Assembly (NCBI RefSeq): GCF_009792895.1
Contig: NZ_WSSC01000001.1
Span: 434,001 to 498,000, forward strand
Direction of reading: 5' to 3'
Length of the DNA stretch: 64,000 nucleotides
Source of the DNA: Pigmentibacter ruber
GTDB taxonomy: Bacteria; Bdellovibrionota_B; Oligoflexia; Silvanigrellales; Silvanigrellaceae
Below, piece by piece: positions 9,380 through 18,627 of the stretch. The translations under genes and the position numbers were made by a program. The notes below the pieces were generated by a model, which saw only the letters and a list, made by a program, of their open reading frames with translations, was not told where the DNA came from and made no database searches. Within the stretch, counting starts at the first letter, position 1; every line of letters begins with the position of its first letter.

Positions 9380-10711
9380 ATGGAAATGAATGATGTAAAA
9401 GAAAATACAACAAAAAAAAGCACTAATTCTAGAAAAGAAAAAGTTGCAGTTGTTAGTACAGTGCGTACTCCATTTGTAAAATCTTTCGGTGTTTTTGAAC
9501 AAGAGACAGCATTATCTTTAAGTTTAAGGGTTGCTAATGAAATTATTTCACGTACCGGTGTACAAGCCTCTGATATAGACGAATGCATTTGGGGTGTAGT
9601 TATTCCTCAGACAAAAAATGCAAATTTAGCAAGAGAAATAGTTCTATTTTCTGGATTACCAACAAGTATTTCAGGATTTACATTAAATAAAGCTTGTGAC
9701 TCATCACTGCAAACAGCAGAAATTGCGGCTGATAGAATTTTATTAGGAAAAAATAAATTAGTGTTAGCTGGTGGTGTTGAAGTTTTATCTGATGTACCAA
9801 TTCCTTTTTCAGATGAAGCAAGAAGATTTTTAACTAAAATGTCTAGAGCTCGTTCTTTAAAAGAAAGATTATCATTAATTAGTAACGTTAATCCAAAATG
9901 GTTTTTACCAAAACCCCCCGCTATTGCTGAACCATTTACAGGTTTAAGCATGGGAGAGCATGCTGAAATAATGACAGTCAAAAACAATATCTCAAGAGTT
10001 AAGCAAGATGAATTTGCATTAAAAAGTCATTTAAATGCAGCCCAAGCGCAAGAAGCTGGATACTTTAAAGATGAAATAGTTCCTGTTTGGAGCGGGAAAG
10101 ATAAAAATATTTTTGTTGATAAAGATAATATGGTTAGATCTGATACATCACTTGAATCAATGGCAAAATTAAAACCAGCTTTTGATAAAAAAAATGGTAC
10201 AATAACTGCGGGTAATTCAAGTCCTTTAACAGATGGAGCGGCTGTAACTTTATTAGCAAGTGAAAGTTATGTTAAAGAAAAAAAATTACCAGTACTAGGA
10301 TACATAGTAGATACAGTAACTGTAGCAGTTGATCCTCATGATCAATTATTAATTGGTCCAGCATACGTTATTCCAAAAATTCTAAAAAGAAATAATTTAA
10401 CAAAAGAAGATATTGATATTTTTGAAATCCACGAAGCTTTTGCTGGACAAGTATTAAGTTGCTTGGAATGTATGAATAATGAAACATTTTGTCGAGAAAA
10501 ATTAGACTCTCCATTATTTGGTGAAATTCCTCCAGGAAAAATAAATATACAAGGCGGTGCAATTGCAATTGGCCATCCATTTGGAGCCACTGGAGCAAGA
10601 TTAATTGGAAATGCTTTGCGTATTTTAAAAAGAAAAGGTGGAAAATATGCCGTTGTTGCAGTGTGTGCTGCGGGCGGAATAGGAATGGCCATGTTACTTG
10701 AATCAAAGTAA
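9380..10711 (+). CDS. fadI: Acetyl-CoA acyltransferase (thiolase), FadI-like
   Basis: The 443-residue thiolase would cleave 3-ketoacyl-CoA to acetyl-CoA and a shortened acyl-CoA in beta-oxidation. The nucleophilic cysteine is in NKACDSSLQ. The C-terminal catalytic blocks are IFEIHEAFAGQ, the histidine in GHPFGATGAR and the second cysteine in VCAAGGIGMAMLLE. The length and the ACDSS context are closer to FadI/HADHB-type thiolases than to the ~390-residue acetoacetyl-CoA type. GAGG about 8 bases upstream supports the ATG at 9380. It is followed after 31 bases by fadJ, forming the classic two-gene operon encoding the trifunctional complex. Confidence 0.9.
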   Translation: MEMNDVKENTTKKSTNSRKEKVAVVSTVRTPFVKSFGVFEQETALSLSLRVANEIISRTGVQASDIDECIWGVVIPQTKNANLAREIVLFSGLPTSISGFTLNKACDSSLQTAEIAADRILLGKNKLVLAGGVEVLSDVPIPFSDEARRFLTKMSRARSLKERLSLISNVNPKWFLPKPPAIAEPFTGLSMGEHAEIMTVKNNISRVKQDEFALKSHLNAAQAQEAGYFKDEIVPVWSGKDKNIFVDKDNMVRSDTSLESMAKLKPAFDKKNGTITAGNSSPLTDGAAVTLLASESYVKEKKLPVLGYIVDTVTVAVDPHDQLLIGPAYVIPKILKRNNLTKEDIDIFEIHEAFAGQVLSCLECMNNETFCREKLDSPLFGEIPPGKINIQGGAIAIGHPFGATGARLIGNALRILKRKGGKYAVVAVCAAGGIGMAMLLESK

Positions 10712-10742
10712 CAATATTTAAATAAACAAAGGAGATGTTTAT

Positions 10743-12914
10743 ATGGAATTAAAACTTCAATCCAAATCAAAAATATTTCATTTTTCTATGCGTGACGGCA
10801 TTTGTATTATAGATATGAATGATGAAAGTAAAGCGGTTAATAGTTTTACAATATCAATGCTTGAAGATATCGATGAAAATATGCCAAAGATTTTAGCTAA
10901 TGATAAAATTGAAGGTATTGTAATTACTTCATCAAAGAAGAATTGCTTTGCAGCAGGCGCAGATATTTCAATTTTTAATACGTTTACAAGTCAAGATGCT
11001 GGTGAAAGAGGCAGCAAAGAATTGCATAGAATAGTAAATTACTTTGCTTCTGCGAAAGTTCCTACCGTAGCAGCAATTCATGGTACTTGCTTGGGAGGGG
11101 GACTTGAACTCGCACTTGCTTGTCACTTTAGAATTTGTTCAGCAGATAAGTCAACACAATTGGGTTTACCTGAAGTTCAACTTGGAATTTTACCCGGCGG
11201 AGGAGGAACACAAAGATTACCAAGATTGATTGGCATAGCTCCTGCACTCGACTTAATTTTAACAGGCAAAAAAATAGACGGAAAAAAAGCTTTAAAACTT
11301 GGTTTGGTGGACGATGTCGTACCTCCCAATCAATTATTAGAAAAAGCTATTTCTTTATGTAAACAAAATAAATTTAAAAAACGTTTGTTACCTTCTTCTT
11401 TAGGAATGGTTTCATCAATGCAAGGTAATTTTGATTTGCAAAAATTAGCTTTAGAAGGAAATCCTTTAGGAAGATTATTAATAAGTAAACAAAGCCGAGG
11501 AATGGTTTTAAAAAGTACAAAAGGAAGATATCCTGCCCCTCTTAAAGCATTAGAAAGTGTCATGCGTGGAGTTGAATTACCTTTAGAAAAAGGATTAGAA
11601 ATTGAAGCTAAACTTTTTGGTGAATTAGTTGTTAGTGAAGAAAGTCGATCTTTGGTTCATATCTTTAATATTATGACTGCAGCAAAGAAAAATCCTTTTC
11701 CTAAATCTGTACAAGAGGCTGCTACACAAAAATACATTCAAAATTTAGAAGATGGAAATACTTCTGTTGGAGTCCTTGGTGCAGGACTAATGGGAAGTGG
11801 TATAGCAACTGTTCTGGCTGAAAAAGAAGTCAGAAGTACTTTAATTGATAAAGACTCTTTTGGATTGCAGCGTGGCTTAAAATCTGTTTCTAGTTACTTT
11901 GATGAACGTTTTAAAAAGAAAAGATTAAAATGGTTTGAACGAGATTCTAGAATCTATCGTGTTAGCCCAGCATTAGAATTTGCTCCATTACGTTCAGCAA
12001 GAATTGTGATTGAAGCAGTTTTTGAAGATATAAAAATTAAACATGATGTTTTAAAGAAATGCGAAGAAACTATCACCCAAAATGATTTTATTTTTGCAAC
12101 AAATACAAGTAGTCTACCTATTGCTAAAATTGCAGCCAAAGCAAAAAATCCTGAAAATGTAGTAGGCATGCATTTCTTTTCTCCAGTACCTAAAATGCCA
12201 CTAGTCGAAATAATAACTACAGATAAAACTAATCCTGAAGCAACTTCTGCAGTGTTTGATTTAGCTTCAATTATGGGAAAACAAATTATTGTAGTAAATG
12301 ATGGACCTGGCTTTTACACCACGCGTATTCTTGCCTTTCAAATTGCTGAAGCATTAAATATAATGGTAGAAGGTGGAAAAACTGAAGATATTGATGAAGC
12401 TATGGAAAAATTTGGAATGCCTGTGGGACCTATAACGTTGCTAGATGAAGTTGGTATTGATGTAGGTGAACATATTATTAAAGTACTTATGGAACCTTTT
12501 TCTGATCGTCTTATAGTACCAAAAGAAATAGAAAGTATTTCTAAAGAAGGAAGAAAAGGAAGGAAAAATAACCATGGTTTTTATAAATATGAAAATGGCA
12601 AAAAAGAAAAACCAGATGAAAGTGTATACAAAAGTTTCTCAACGCCAAGAAAAAATATTGATCAAAAAGAAATAGCAGATCGCTGTGTCTATGTTTTTAT
12701 GAATGAAGCTGCTAGATGTTTTGATGAAAAAATAATAAAGTCTGAAGATGATGGTGATTTAGGAGCAATTTTTGGTTTAGGATTTCCTCCATTTTTAGGG
12801 GGACCATTTCATTATGCAAAAGTTTTAGGAAAAGATAAGGTAAAACAAAAATTAACAGAACTCGCTGCAAAGTATGGAAAAAGGTTTGAGCCAGCTAAAT
12901 ACTGGGATAGATGA
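10743..12914 (+). CDS. fadJ: Fatty acid oxidation alpha subunit: enoyl-CoA hydratase / 3-hydroxyacyl-CoA dehydrogenase
   Basis: The 723-residue bifunctional enzyme has an N-terminal crotonase domain (about 1-300) with the oxyanion-hole region AAGADISIF and GTCLGGGLELALACHFR, and LGLPEVQLGILPGGGGTQRLPRLIG with the catalytic glutamate. A Rossmann-fold hydroxyacyl-CoA dehydrogenase domain begins at VGVLGAGLMGSGIATVLAE (about 340). Family residues continue in NTSSLPI, GMHFFSPVPKMPLVEII and DGPGFYTTRIL. It catalyses hydration and oxidation ahead of the thiolase encoded just upstream. The start is preceded by AAAGGAGATG. I use FadJ rather than FadB because of the pairing order (thiolase first) and the FadI-type thiolase; the two names are hard to separate by eye. 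Confidence 0.93.
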   Translation: MELKLQSKSKIFHFSMRDGICIIDMNDESKAVNSFTISMLEDIDENMPKILANDKIEGIVITSSKKNCFAAGADISIFNTFTSQDAGERGSKELHRIVNYFASAKVPTVAAIHGTCLGGGLELALACHFRICSADKSTQLGLPEVQLGILPGGGGTQRLPRLIGIAPALDLILTGKKIDGKKALKLGLVDDVVPPNQLLEKAISLCKQNKFKKRLLPSSLGMVSSMQGNFDLQKLALEGNPLGRLLISKQSRGMVLKSTKGRYPAPLKALESVMRGVELPLEKGLEIEAKLFGELVVSEESRSLVHIFNIMTAAKKNPFPKSVQEAATQKYIQNLEDGNTSVGVLGAGLMGSGIATVLAEKEVRSTLIDKDSFGLQRGLKSVSSYFDERFKKKRLKWFERDSRIYRVSPALEFAPLRSARIVIEAVFEDIKIKHDVLKKCEETITQNDFIFATNTSSLPIAKIAAKAKNPENVVGMHFFSPVPKMPLVEIITTDKTNPEATSAVFDLASIMGKQIIVVNDGPGFYTTRILAFQIAEALNIMVEGGKTEDIDEAMEKFGMPVGPITLLDEVGIDVGEHIIKVLMEPFSDRLIVPKEIESISKEGRKGRKNNHGFYKYENGKKEKPDESVYKSFSTPRKNIDQKEIADRCVYVFMNEAARCFDEKIIKSEDDGDLGAIFGLGFPPFLGGPFHYAKVLGKDKVKQKLTELAAKYGKRFEPAKYWDR

Positions 12915-12969
12915 GTTAAATGCTATTCTATGAAGAGAAAATAAGAAGTTTAATAGTTTAATAAAATTA

Positions 12970-13761
12970 TTATTCTTGGAGAAATTCATATTTTTCTTTT
13001 AGCAGAGAAGTAGCTTCTTGTTCCTCTTCATCCGTTGTTATATTTAAATCTAATTTTATTTTTCCATTTTGAAAAGTTCTCAAAAATGCATAATTAGCAG
13101 ATACTCCTTCAGAGGTGCGGCAGCGACTATCTCCTAAATCATTTGTTAAACCAATTGAGTTAAGAGCTGCTATTAATTTATCACTTAAGTTACCTTCTGC
13201 TGCAATAAATGCTTTTTCCATAATTTCAGGTGCATGGGTATTGGTCATATAATTTCCAGCAGTGGCAATACTAAAGCGATCATCAATATGTAAACGAATT
13301 TTACCAGCTTTAAAATTTGTTACATTTTCGCCATGATATATTTCACTAGTAATATTATTATATTTATCTTTTTTTAAGAGGAGTATTTGTCTATCTTTGT
13401 GTTTATAGTCTTGGTTTGGTTGGGTTAAAAATTTACTAATTACTTTAGCAGTATAGTAGGGTTCATCCTGTGCCAAAATTCCTTTTGCAGTAGATAGCCA
13501 AATTGGTGTAAAATCATTTATATCTGATTGCAAGTTCATAATTCCAAAACCATTATTTTCAAGAACAACATAATCTGCAAGATTTATATTTAGTTTAGTT
13601 GTGTATATTTTAAATTGTTTTGTGTAGCACGTACCTAAAGCAGCTCCAGATTCATTAGTATGCAGATCTATTGCAATGATTGAAAAAGTAGCATATGAAA
13701 AGGTTTTAAAACCTAAAAAATTTATAAATAATAATAAAATTGTATGCTTATAAATATTCAT
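12970..13761 (-). CDS. Exported DUF1028-family protein
   Basis: The 263-residue protein has a signal peptide (about 1-24, MNIYKHTILLLFINFLGF...SYA). The mature N-terminus reads TFSIIAIDLHTNESGAALGT, the characteristic opening of DUF1028, a putative Ntn-hydrolase-like family. Later family elements are AGNYM, the AFIAAEGNLSDKLIAAL helix and LGDSRCRTSEGVSANY, equivalent to the usual GDSRGRQSA block. The usual DUF1028 protein is about 220-330 residues, so it is full length. The substrate is unknown. It is convergent with fadJ and stands alone. A TGAG 5 bases upstream of ATG supports the start. Confidence 0.75.
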   Translation of the reverse strand: MNIYKHTILLLFINFLGFKTFSYATFSIIAIDLHTNESGAALGTCYTKQFKIYTTKLNINLADYVVLENNGFGIMNLQSDINDFTPIWLSTAKGILAQDEPYYTAKVISKFLTQPNQDYKHKDRQILLLKKDKYNNITSEIYHGENVTNFKAGKIRLHIDDRFSIATAGNYMTNTHAPEIMEKAFIAAEGNLSDKLIAALNSIGLTNDLGDSRCRTSEGVSANYAFLRTFQNGKIKLDLNITTDEEEQEATSLLKEKYEFLQE

Positions 13762-14280
13762 TTTTTCTCACTTTATTGAATTTATAGAAAAATACTAATA
13801 TTTAATATTTAATATTTTAAAAATGTATAGAACAATAATTTGGAAAAATATACAATTAATATAATTTTTTTTAATGCATATAAGTTCATAATTATATTCT
13901 ATTTATCAATATATTATAGTTTAAAAAAAAAATTGTCTAGAAAAAATAGAAAGAGATAGTAAAAAAATGTTCTTCTAAACTAGAACGTAATAATTTAAAC
14001 CCTCAGAATTAAAATTTAGATTGGAGAGTTATTTAGACTTATTCAAGAAAACAAAATACTCTTATACTTAAATATCTAAAATTTAGATAAGTGATAAGTT
14101 TCTTAATTATTAAATTTTTAACAAAGTGCAAGAAAATTATATTTTCTGCTGGAATTAAAAAGAAATGATTTTAGTTATAAATTTAATTTATATCAAAGGA
14201 GTAAAAAGAAATTAGAAAAATATATATTTCTATAAATTACCAAATATTTAATAAAGATTTCCATAAATTTATCTGTCGAA
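13762..14280. other. Long AT-rich intergenic region
   Basis: About 520 bases between the divergent DUF1028 and hydrolase genes with no credible gene. It holds short AT-rich repeats (for example ATATTTA repeated near 13800) and a 17-bp palindrome, TATCTAAA-A-TTTAGATA, at 14073-14089. A decayed gene or small RNA cannot be excluded, but I see no supporting signal. Confidence 0.5.
14073..14089. repeat. 17-bp palindrome
   Basis: TATCTAAA and TTTAGATA are perfect inverted arms around a single A. It lies about 230 bases upstream of the hydrolase promoter. It may be a protein-binding site or a chance AT palindrome. Confidence 0.3.
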
Positions 14281-14314
14281 TAATTACTTATTTTCAATAT
14301 AAAATAAGTAATTA
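14281..14314. promoter_or_regulatory. 14-bp perfect inverted repeat next to the hydrolase promoter, candidate operator
   Basis: The arms TAATTACTTATTTT (14281-14294) and its exact reverse complement (14301-14314) are separated by six bases. It ends 5 bases before a TTGACA -35 box. A 28-base exact dyad is well beyond what AT-richness easily gives. It is not followed by a T-tract, so it looks more like an operator or activator site than a terminator. Confidence 0.5.
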
Positions 14315-14319
14315 ATTTC

Positions 14320-14349
14320 TTGACAATAAAATGTATTTTATTTTTTAAT
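14320..14349 (+). promoter_or_regulatory. Sigma70-type promoter of the alpha/beta hydrolase gene
   Basis: TTGACA (14320-14325), an 18-base spacer and TTTAAT (14344-14349, one mismatch to TATAAT). It predicts a transcript start near 14356, about 33 bases upstream of the chosen ATG at 14389. It argues against the in-frame TTG at 14320 being a start codon. Confidence 0.55.
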
Positions 14350-14388
14350 GAATTTGATATTTTGGAAAATTCTAATTGGATTGGAAAA

Positions 14389-16011
14389 ATGGGAAAAATT
14401 TTTAAAATAATTTTTTACAAAATTAACAGAAAAATTTCTAAAAATAATATTATCAATTTTGTTCCAAATTTTTTTGGAATTAGCTTTCTTCTTGTAATAT
14501 TGTGGTTTTGGGGTATAAATAAAATTAATAGGAAGAAGATTGAAATTTTTGAACATGATCTTCTTAATCAAATAACAAATACAACACATTTAAATCAACA
14601 TATTTATAATAAATGGCATCGTTGTGAATATTCTTCTTTTAGTAAGTTAGAAAAATGTATGAAAATAAAAGTACCCTTAAATTGGGAGGATAAAAATTCT
14701 GAAAAAATAGGTTTTTTTATTAAAAGATATGGCGAAGACAATCCTAAAAAAATTATTTTGATTTTGAGTGGGGGGCCTGGTGGTATTGGAAATTCATATC
14801 TTTCCTTAGCAAAAGAATTTTATGAACATGATAAATCGAGCCTAATTCTTATGCCTGATCATAGAGGGACGGGGTATTCAGAAAATTTGCATTGCCCAAA
14901 TGACAAAAGGACATTAAGTATTCAGGATATTGATAATAATAAATTTGCATCCTGCTTTGACTATTTAAAAAGTAAGTGGCCTGATAAATTAAAACATTTT
15001 AATTCATATCAAGCAGGACAAGATATTCATGCATTAATTAATTTATATCCTAATGTACCTATTTATTTATATGCTTCAAGTTATGGAACAATATGGGCAC
15101 AAAGAGTTTTAAATAAAAAAAATTTGAATATCAAAAAGGTATATTTAGAATCTCCATTTATAGCGGGGAAAAATAATTTCTTAGAAAGAAATTTAGAAGC
15201 AGCATTATTTAGTTTTTATGATAATTGTAAACAAGCAAAATATTGTAATGATAAAATACAGGTAAATAACCTTAACAGTTTAAAAAAACTATTTCGAGAT
15301 ACTGCAAATCAAAAAACATGTAGTGCGCAATTTAATCAAAATACAAGAGAATTAATAGCTAAGAATTCGTTATGGCTTCTTCAATACAATTATACAGCAC
15401 CACTATTTGCTTTACTCATTTCAGGAATTAAACACTGTGATGAACAATTAATTACTAATATTTTTAAATACAAAAGTGAAATAAATGTTACTGAGATAGG
15501 GAACTTTAAGTATTCAATATATTTGCATTACAATATTTTTTGTAATGAGATCATTGGAAATTTTAAAAATAATAATGCTACTATTAAAGAGTTTGGTTTC
15601 ATAGAAAATTATATTAATAAATGCCAATATGTTCCTTTTTATAGTAACGAAAGTTCTGAACAAAGTTTTAAAAATTTGAACATGAATACACTTATTATTA
15701 GTGGTGAGGCAGACATTTCCTCAACAAAAGAATTTGCCTTAGAACTAAAAGAAAAATTTATAAATGAGAAGGTAAAATTTATTGGAGTAAAAAATTTAGC
15801 GCATATCCCATTAGCATTTAGAATAAACTATGAAGATTTTTTTGAAGAAAAATATCTTGGAGCAGAAAGATGTAGATTAAATATATTATTTGAATTTTTT
15901 AATGAAAAAAACGATTGGCCTAATCTTGGATGTTTATCTGAAATTTATCCACCCATTTATTCCTCGGATAATGCTTTAAAATATTATGAAAGTATTTTTA
16001 ATAATAGTTAA
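14389..16011 (+). CDS. Membrane-anchored alpha/beta hydrolase, TAP/prolyl-aminopeptidase-like
   Basis: The 540-residue protein is anchored by one N-terminal membrane segment (about 24-44, FGISFLLVILWFWGI). The hydrolase fold shows the oxyanion-hole strand ILSGGPGGIGNSYLS, the MPDHRGTGYSENL block, the nucleophile elbow YASSYGTIWAQRVL, a likely acid in IISGEADISS and the terminal histidine in NLAHIPLAF. The GGPGG and DHRGTGYS signatures are those of the tripeptidyl-/prolyl aminopeptidase group, so the likely substrate is a peptide or ester at the cell surface or periplasm. The start at 14389 is preferred because a promoter occupies the region just upstream; the ribosome-binding site is weak. 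Confidence 0.75.
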   Translation: MGKIFKIIFYKINRKISKNNIINFVPNFFGISFLLVILWFWGINKINRKKIEIFEHDLLNQITNTTHLNQHIYNKWHRCEYSSFSKLEKCMKIKVPLNWEDKNSEKIGFFIKRYGEDNPKKIILILSGGPGGIGNSYLSLAKEFYEHDKSSLILMPDHRGTGYSENLHCPNDKRTLSIQDIDNNKFASCFDYLKSKWPDKLKHFNSYQAGQDIHALINLYPNVPIYLYASSYGTIWAQRVLNKKNLNIKKVYLESPFIAGKNNFLERNLEAALFSFYDNCKQAKYCNDKIQVNNLNSLKKLFRDTANQKTCSAQFNQNTRELIAKNSLWLLQYNYTAPLFALLISGIKHCDEQLITNIFKYKSEINVTEIGNFKYSIYLHYNIFCNEIIGNFKNNNATIKEFGFIENYINKCQYVPFYSNESSEQSFKNLNMNTLIISGEADISSTKEFALELKEKFINEKVKFIGVKNLAHIPLAFRINYEDFFEEKYLGAERCRLNILFEFFNEKNDWPNLGCLSEIYPPIYSSDNALKYYESIFNNS

Positions 16012-16036
16012 GTTTTGCGAGAATTAATAGTGGATT

Positions 16037-18616
16037 TTAATTTTTCTTTTTTTTAAATAAATCTGGAGGTTCAGCAGTAAAAGGATCATCTGGCCAAGAG
16101 TGTTTTGGATATTTTCTAGATAGTTCTTTTTTCACAACATGATAGCTTTTTTGCCAAAAACTAAACAGGTCTTGTGTTACCTGTACTGCTTGCATATTTG
16201 GAGCGAGTAGGTGAACAACTAAAGGTATTGATTGATTGCAGATTTTTGGGGTTTCTTTTGTGCCAAAAAAATCTTGTAAACGCGAAGCAATCCAGGGCGG
16301 TCTATCGCTTTCATAGTGAACTTTTACTTTTCGTCCTTTGCCTATTTTTATATAATTAGGAAATAAATTCTCTAATTTTAGCATATCTTCAGATTCAAAT
16401 AATTCTTGCAAATAATCTTCTAAATTTTTTTCTAAAATTTCAGAAAAACTTTTTTTATTTTTAGTTATAAAATTCTGTATAAATGGTAGTTCTAACTTTT
16501 TAATATCAATATTTTCTATCGTAATATTTTGTTGGGCTGCAAGATTGAATTTGTTTTTAAAATTACAATATGCAAAATCATCAGAAAAAGGTTTTGGCCA
16601 TTGTGCAGCAATTTCTTTGTAAAGTATTTCACTAAATTTCTCTGAATTTTCTGCAATAGGCTTTTCTTCTAGCAAAAGTTTTCCATATAATGTTTTTCTG
16701 ATTCCTTTCACCCGTTCAGCATCTTTATCCCATATATACTCTTCTACATCTTTCATAAATTCTTCTGAGGCATATACAAGTAATTCAGTTTCAATTCCAT
16801 GTGCAATTTTAATTTGGATGGAATTTGCTTGTGAAACCGCTGTTGCTGCTTCTTCTGCGTCAATAGCAATTATAAATTCAGAATCTTGAACAACACTATT
16901 TTTTGCTAGAACAGCACCTCCTCCTAAGCATAAATTTAATTCTTTTAAATTATTTGAATTATTTTTTTGTTTTCTAACTTGACAAATTCTATCTGGATAA
17001 GCAGAGATGAGTATTAAACTGACTTTCTCATCTGATACATCTGTAAAACATTTTTGATAATTAATATGGAGAATATGACAAAGTTGATGAACTAAATTAT
17101 TTATTTTTTGAATTGCAATTTTATCAATGTAATTTATTATTTCATTATTTAAATGTTCTTTTTTAACGCTTTTCTTGAATAAATTTAATTGAAAAATAAT
17201 ATCAGAATTGTGAATTTCTTGGGAATTAAAGTTTTTCTTTAGCAAAAATCCTTCATTTATAATTGCTACAATTAAAATACTTTGTGGTAAACATTCTAAT
17301 GTTTTTGCAGTAGATAAAATTTTTCCTAATCGAGGGTGGAGAGGGAAGAAACAAATTTCTTTTCCTAAATTTGTGATCTGATTATTTTCATCAAGAGCTT
17401 CAATTTGTTTTAATAATTGAAGATTTGCTTGAAAGATATTACTTGCAGGTTTTTCAAACCAAGGTAACTCAAATAAGCTTTCTTTAATATTTAATTTTTC
17501 TTGAATCATTTTCAATTCAAGAATCATTTGGGTGAGATCTACCCTTTGAATTTCAGGTTTTTGATATGCTTGTCTTGATTGATAATCATTTAATGTAAAT
17601 AATCTCTTAGCTATTCCTGGTGCAGTTCTTCCTGCTCTGCCTGTTCTTTGGATAACTGAAGCTTGACTTATAGGTAGAAGATCCAATGTTGGCATTCCAC
17701 TCCAACTAGCATGTCCAGCAATTTTAGCTAACCCACAATCAATTACATTTGTTACACCTTGGAGAGTTATTGAAGTTTCTGCAACATTAGTAGCAAGAAT
17801 AACTTTTATTTTTTCTGATTTAGAAAATAATTTTTGAATTTCATTCTTTGCAGAATCAGCTTTTAATCGTATAACTTCTAAATTTCTTTTTAAAGCAAGA
17901 TCTTCTAGTGTTTCAGCACTTCGCTGAATTTCATTACTTCCTGGAAGAAAAACAAGAAAATCTCCTGGATATTTATTTTTATTTAAAAGCTCAACAATAG
18001 CGTTATAAACCAAAATATGTAGAGGTTTTTTTAGTTCATAATCTAATGTATGTTCAATTTCAACAGAATAGTTTTTACCTTCTGAAATAAATACTTTTGC
18101 TTCATTGAGATAGGAGTTTAATTTTTCAGTGTCTAGCGTTGCAGACATTACAATTAATTTTAAGTCATTACGGAAATTTTTTTGGATATAATTAACTAAC
18201 ATTAATGCAATATCTGTATGCAGATGTCTCTCATGGAACTCATCAATTATGACACAGGAAATATTTGTTAAAAAAGGATCTGAAAGTATTTGGCGTGTAA
18301 ATATTCCTTCAGTAACATATTTTATTCTTGTTTCCTCATTGCTAACGTTCTCAAAGCGAATTTGATATCCAATTGTCTCCCCAATTTTTTCATTTAACTC
18401 AAGGGCAACTCTTTCTGCAGATAGTTTAGCTGCCATTCTTCTGGGCTCTAATACTAATATTTTTCCAGGTAGAACATTAAGAAGAGCTGGTGGTACACGC
18501 GTTGTTTTTCCTGCACCAGGGGTAGCTTGGATGATAATTTGATTATTGCTTTTAATGGTATCGAGTATATCTGGGAGGCAATCATCAATTGGGAGTCTTA
18601 AATTTTGCAATATCAT
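16037..18616 (-). CDS. hrpB: ATP-dependent helicase HrpB (DEAH-box)
   Basis: The 859-residue protein has the DEAH-family helicase core: Walker A ATPGAGKT (about 31-38), motif Ia LEPRRMAAKLSAERVA, Walker B DEFHERHLHTD, SAT, and motif VI QRTGRAGRTAPG. The C-terminal ~140 residues carry the HrpB-specific block ending in MQAVQVTQDLFSFW...YHVVKKELSRKYPKHSWPDDP, which separates it from HrpA. HrpB is a putative RNA helicase of unclear role in bacteria. It is the last gene of a four-gene minus-strand run, 11 bases after tatD. Confidence 0.93.
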   Translation of the reverse strand: MILQNLRLPIDDCLPDILDTIKSNNQIIIQATPGAGKTTRVPPALLNVLPGKILVLEPRRMAAKLSAERVALELNEKIGETIGYQIRFENVSNEETRIKYVTEGIFTRQILSDPFLTNISCVIIDEFHERHLHTDIALMLVNYIQKNFRNDLKLIVMSATLDTEKLNSYLNEAKVFISEGKNYSVEIEHTLDYELKKPLHILVYNAIVELLNKNKYPGDFLVFLPGSNEIQRSAETLEDLALKRNLEVIRLKADSAKNEIQKLFSKSEKIKVILATNVAETSITLQGVTNVIDCGLAKIAGHASWSGMPTLDLLPISQASVIQRTGRAGRTAPGIAKRLFTLNDYQSRQAYQKPEIQRVDLTQMILELKMIQEKLNIKESLFELPWFEKPASNIFQANLQLLKQIEALDENNQITNLGKEICFFPLHPRLGKILSTAKTLECLPQSILIVAIINEGFLLKKNFNSQEIHNSDIIFQLNLFKKSVKKEHLNNEIINYIDKIAIQKINNLVHQLCHILHINYQKCFTDVSDEKVSLILISAYPDRICQVRKQKNNSNNLKELNLCLGGGAVLAKNSVVQDSEFIIAIDAEEAATAVSQANSIQIKIAHGIETELLVYASEEFMKDVEEYIWDKDAERVKGIRKTLYGKLLLEEKPIAENSEKFSEILYKEIAAQWPKPFSDDFAYCNFKNKFNLAAQQNITIENIDIKKLELPFIQNFITKNKKSFSEILEKNLEDYLQELFESEDMLKLENLFPNYIKIGKGRKVKVHYESDRPPWIASRLQDFFGTKETPKICNQSIPLVVHLLAPNMQAVQVTQDLFSFWQKSYHVVKKELSRKYPKHSWPDDPFTAEPPDLFKKKKN

Positions 18617-18627
18617 TCTTTAAAGCC

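Noticed and set aside
10342-10770. Open frames on the minus strand inside fadI (two frames)
   Set aside because: They lie opposite a conserved thiolase and have no ribosome-binding site or family match; they follow from AT-rich codon use.
14320-14388. In-frame TTG start extending the alpha/beta hydrolase by 23 codons
   Set aside because: The TTG is part of a TTGACA -35 box with a TTTAAT at 18 bases, and no ribosome-binding site precedes it. The ATG at 14389 is more likely.
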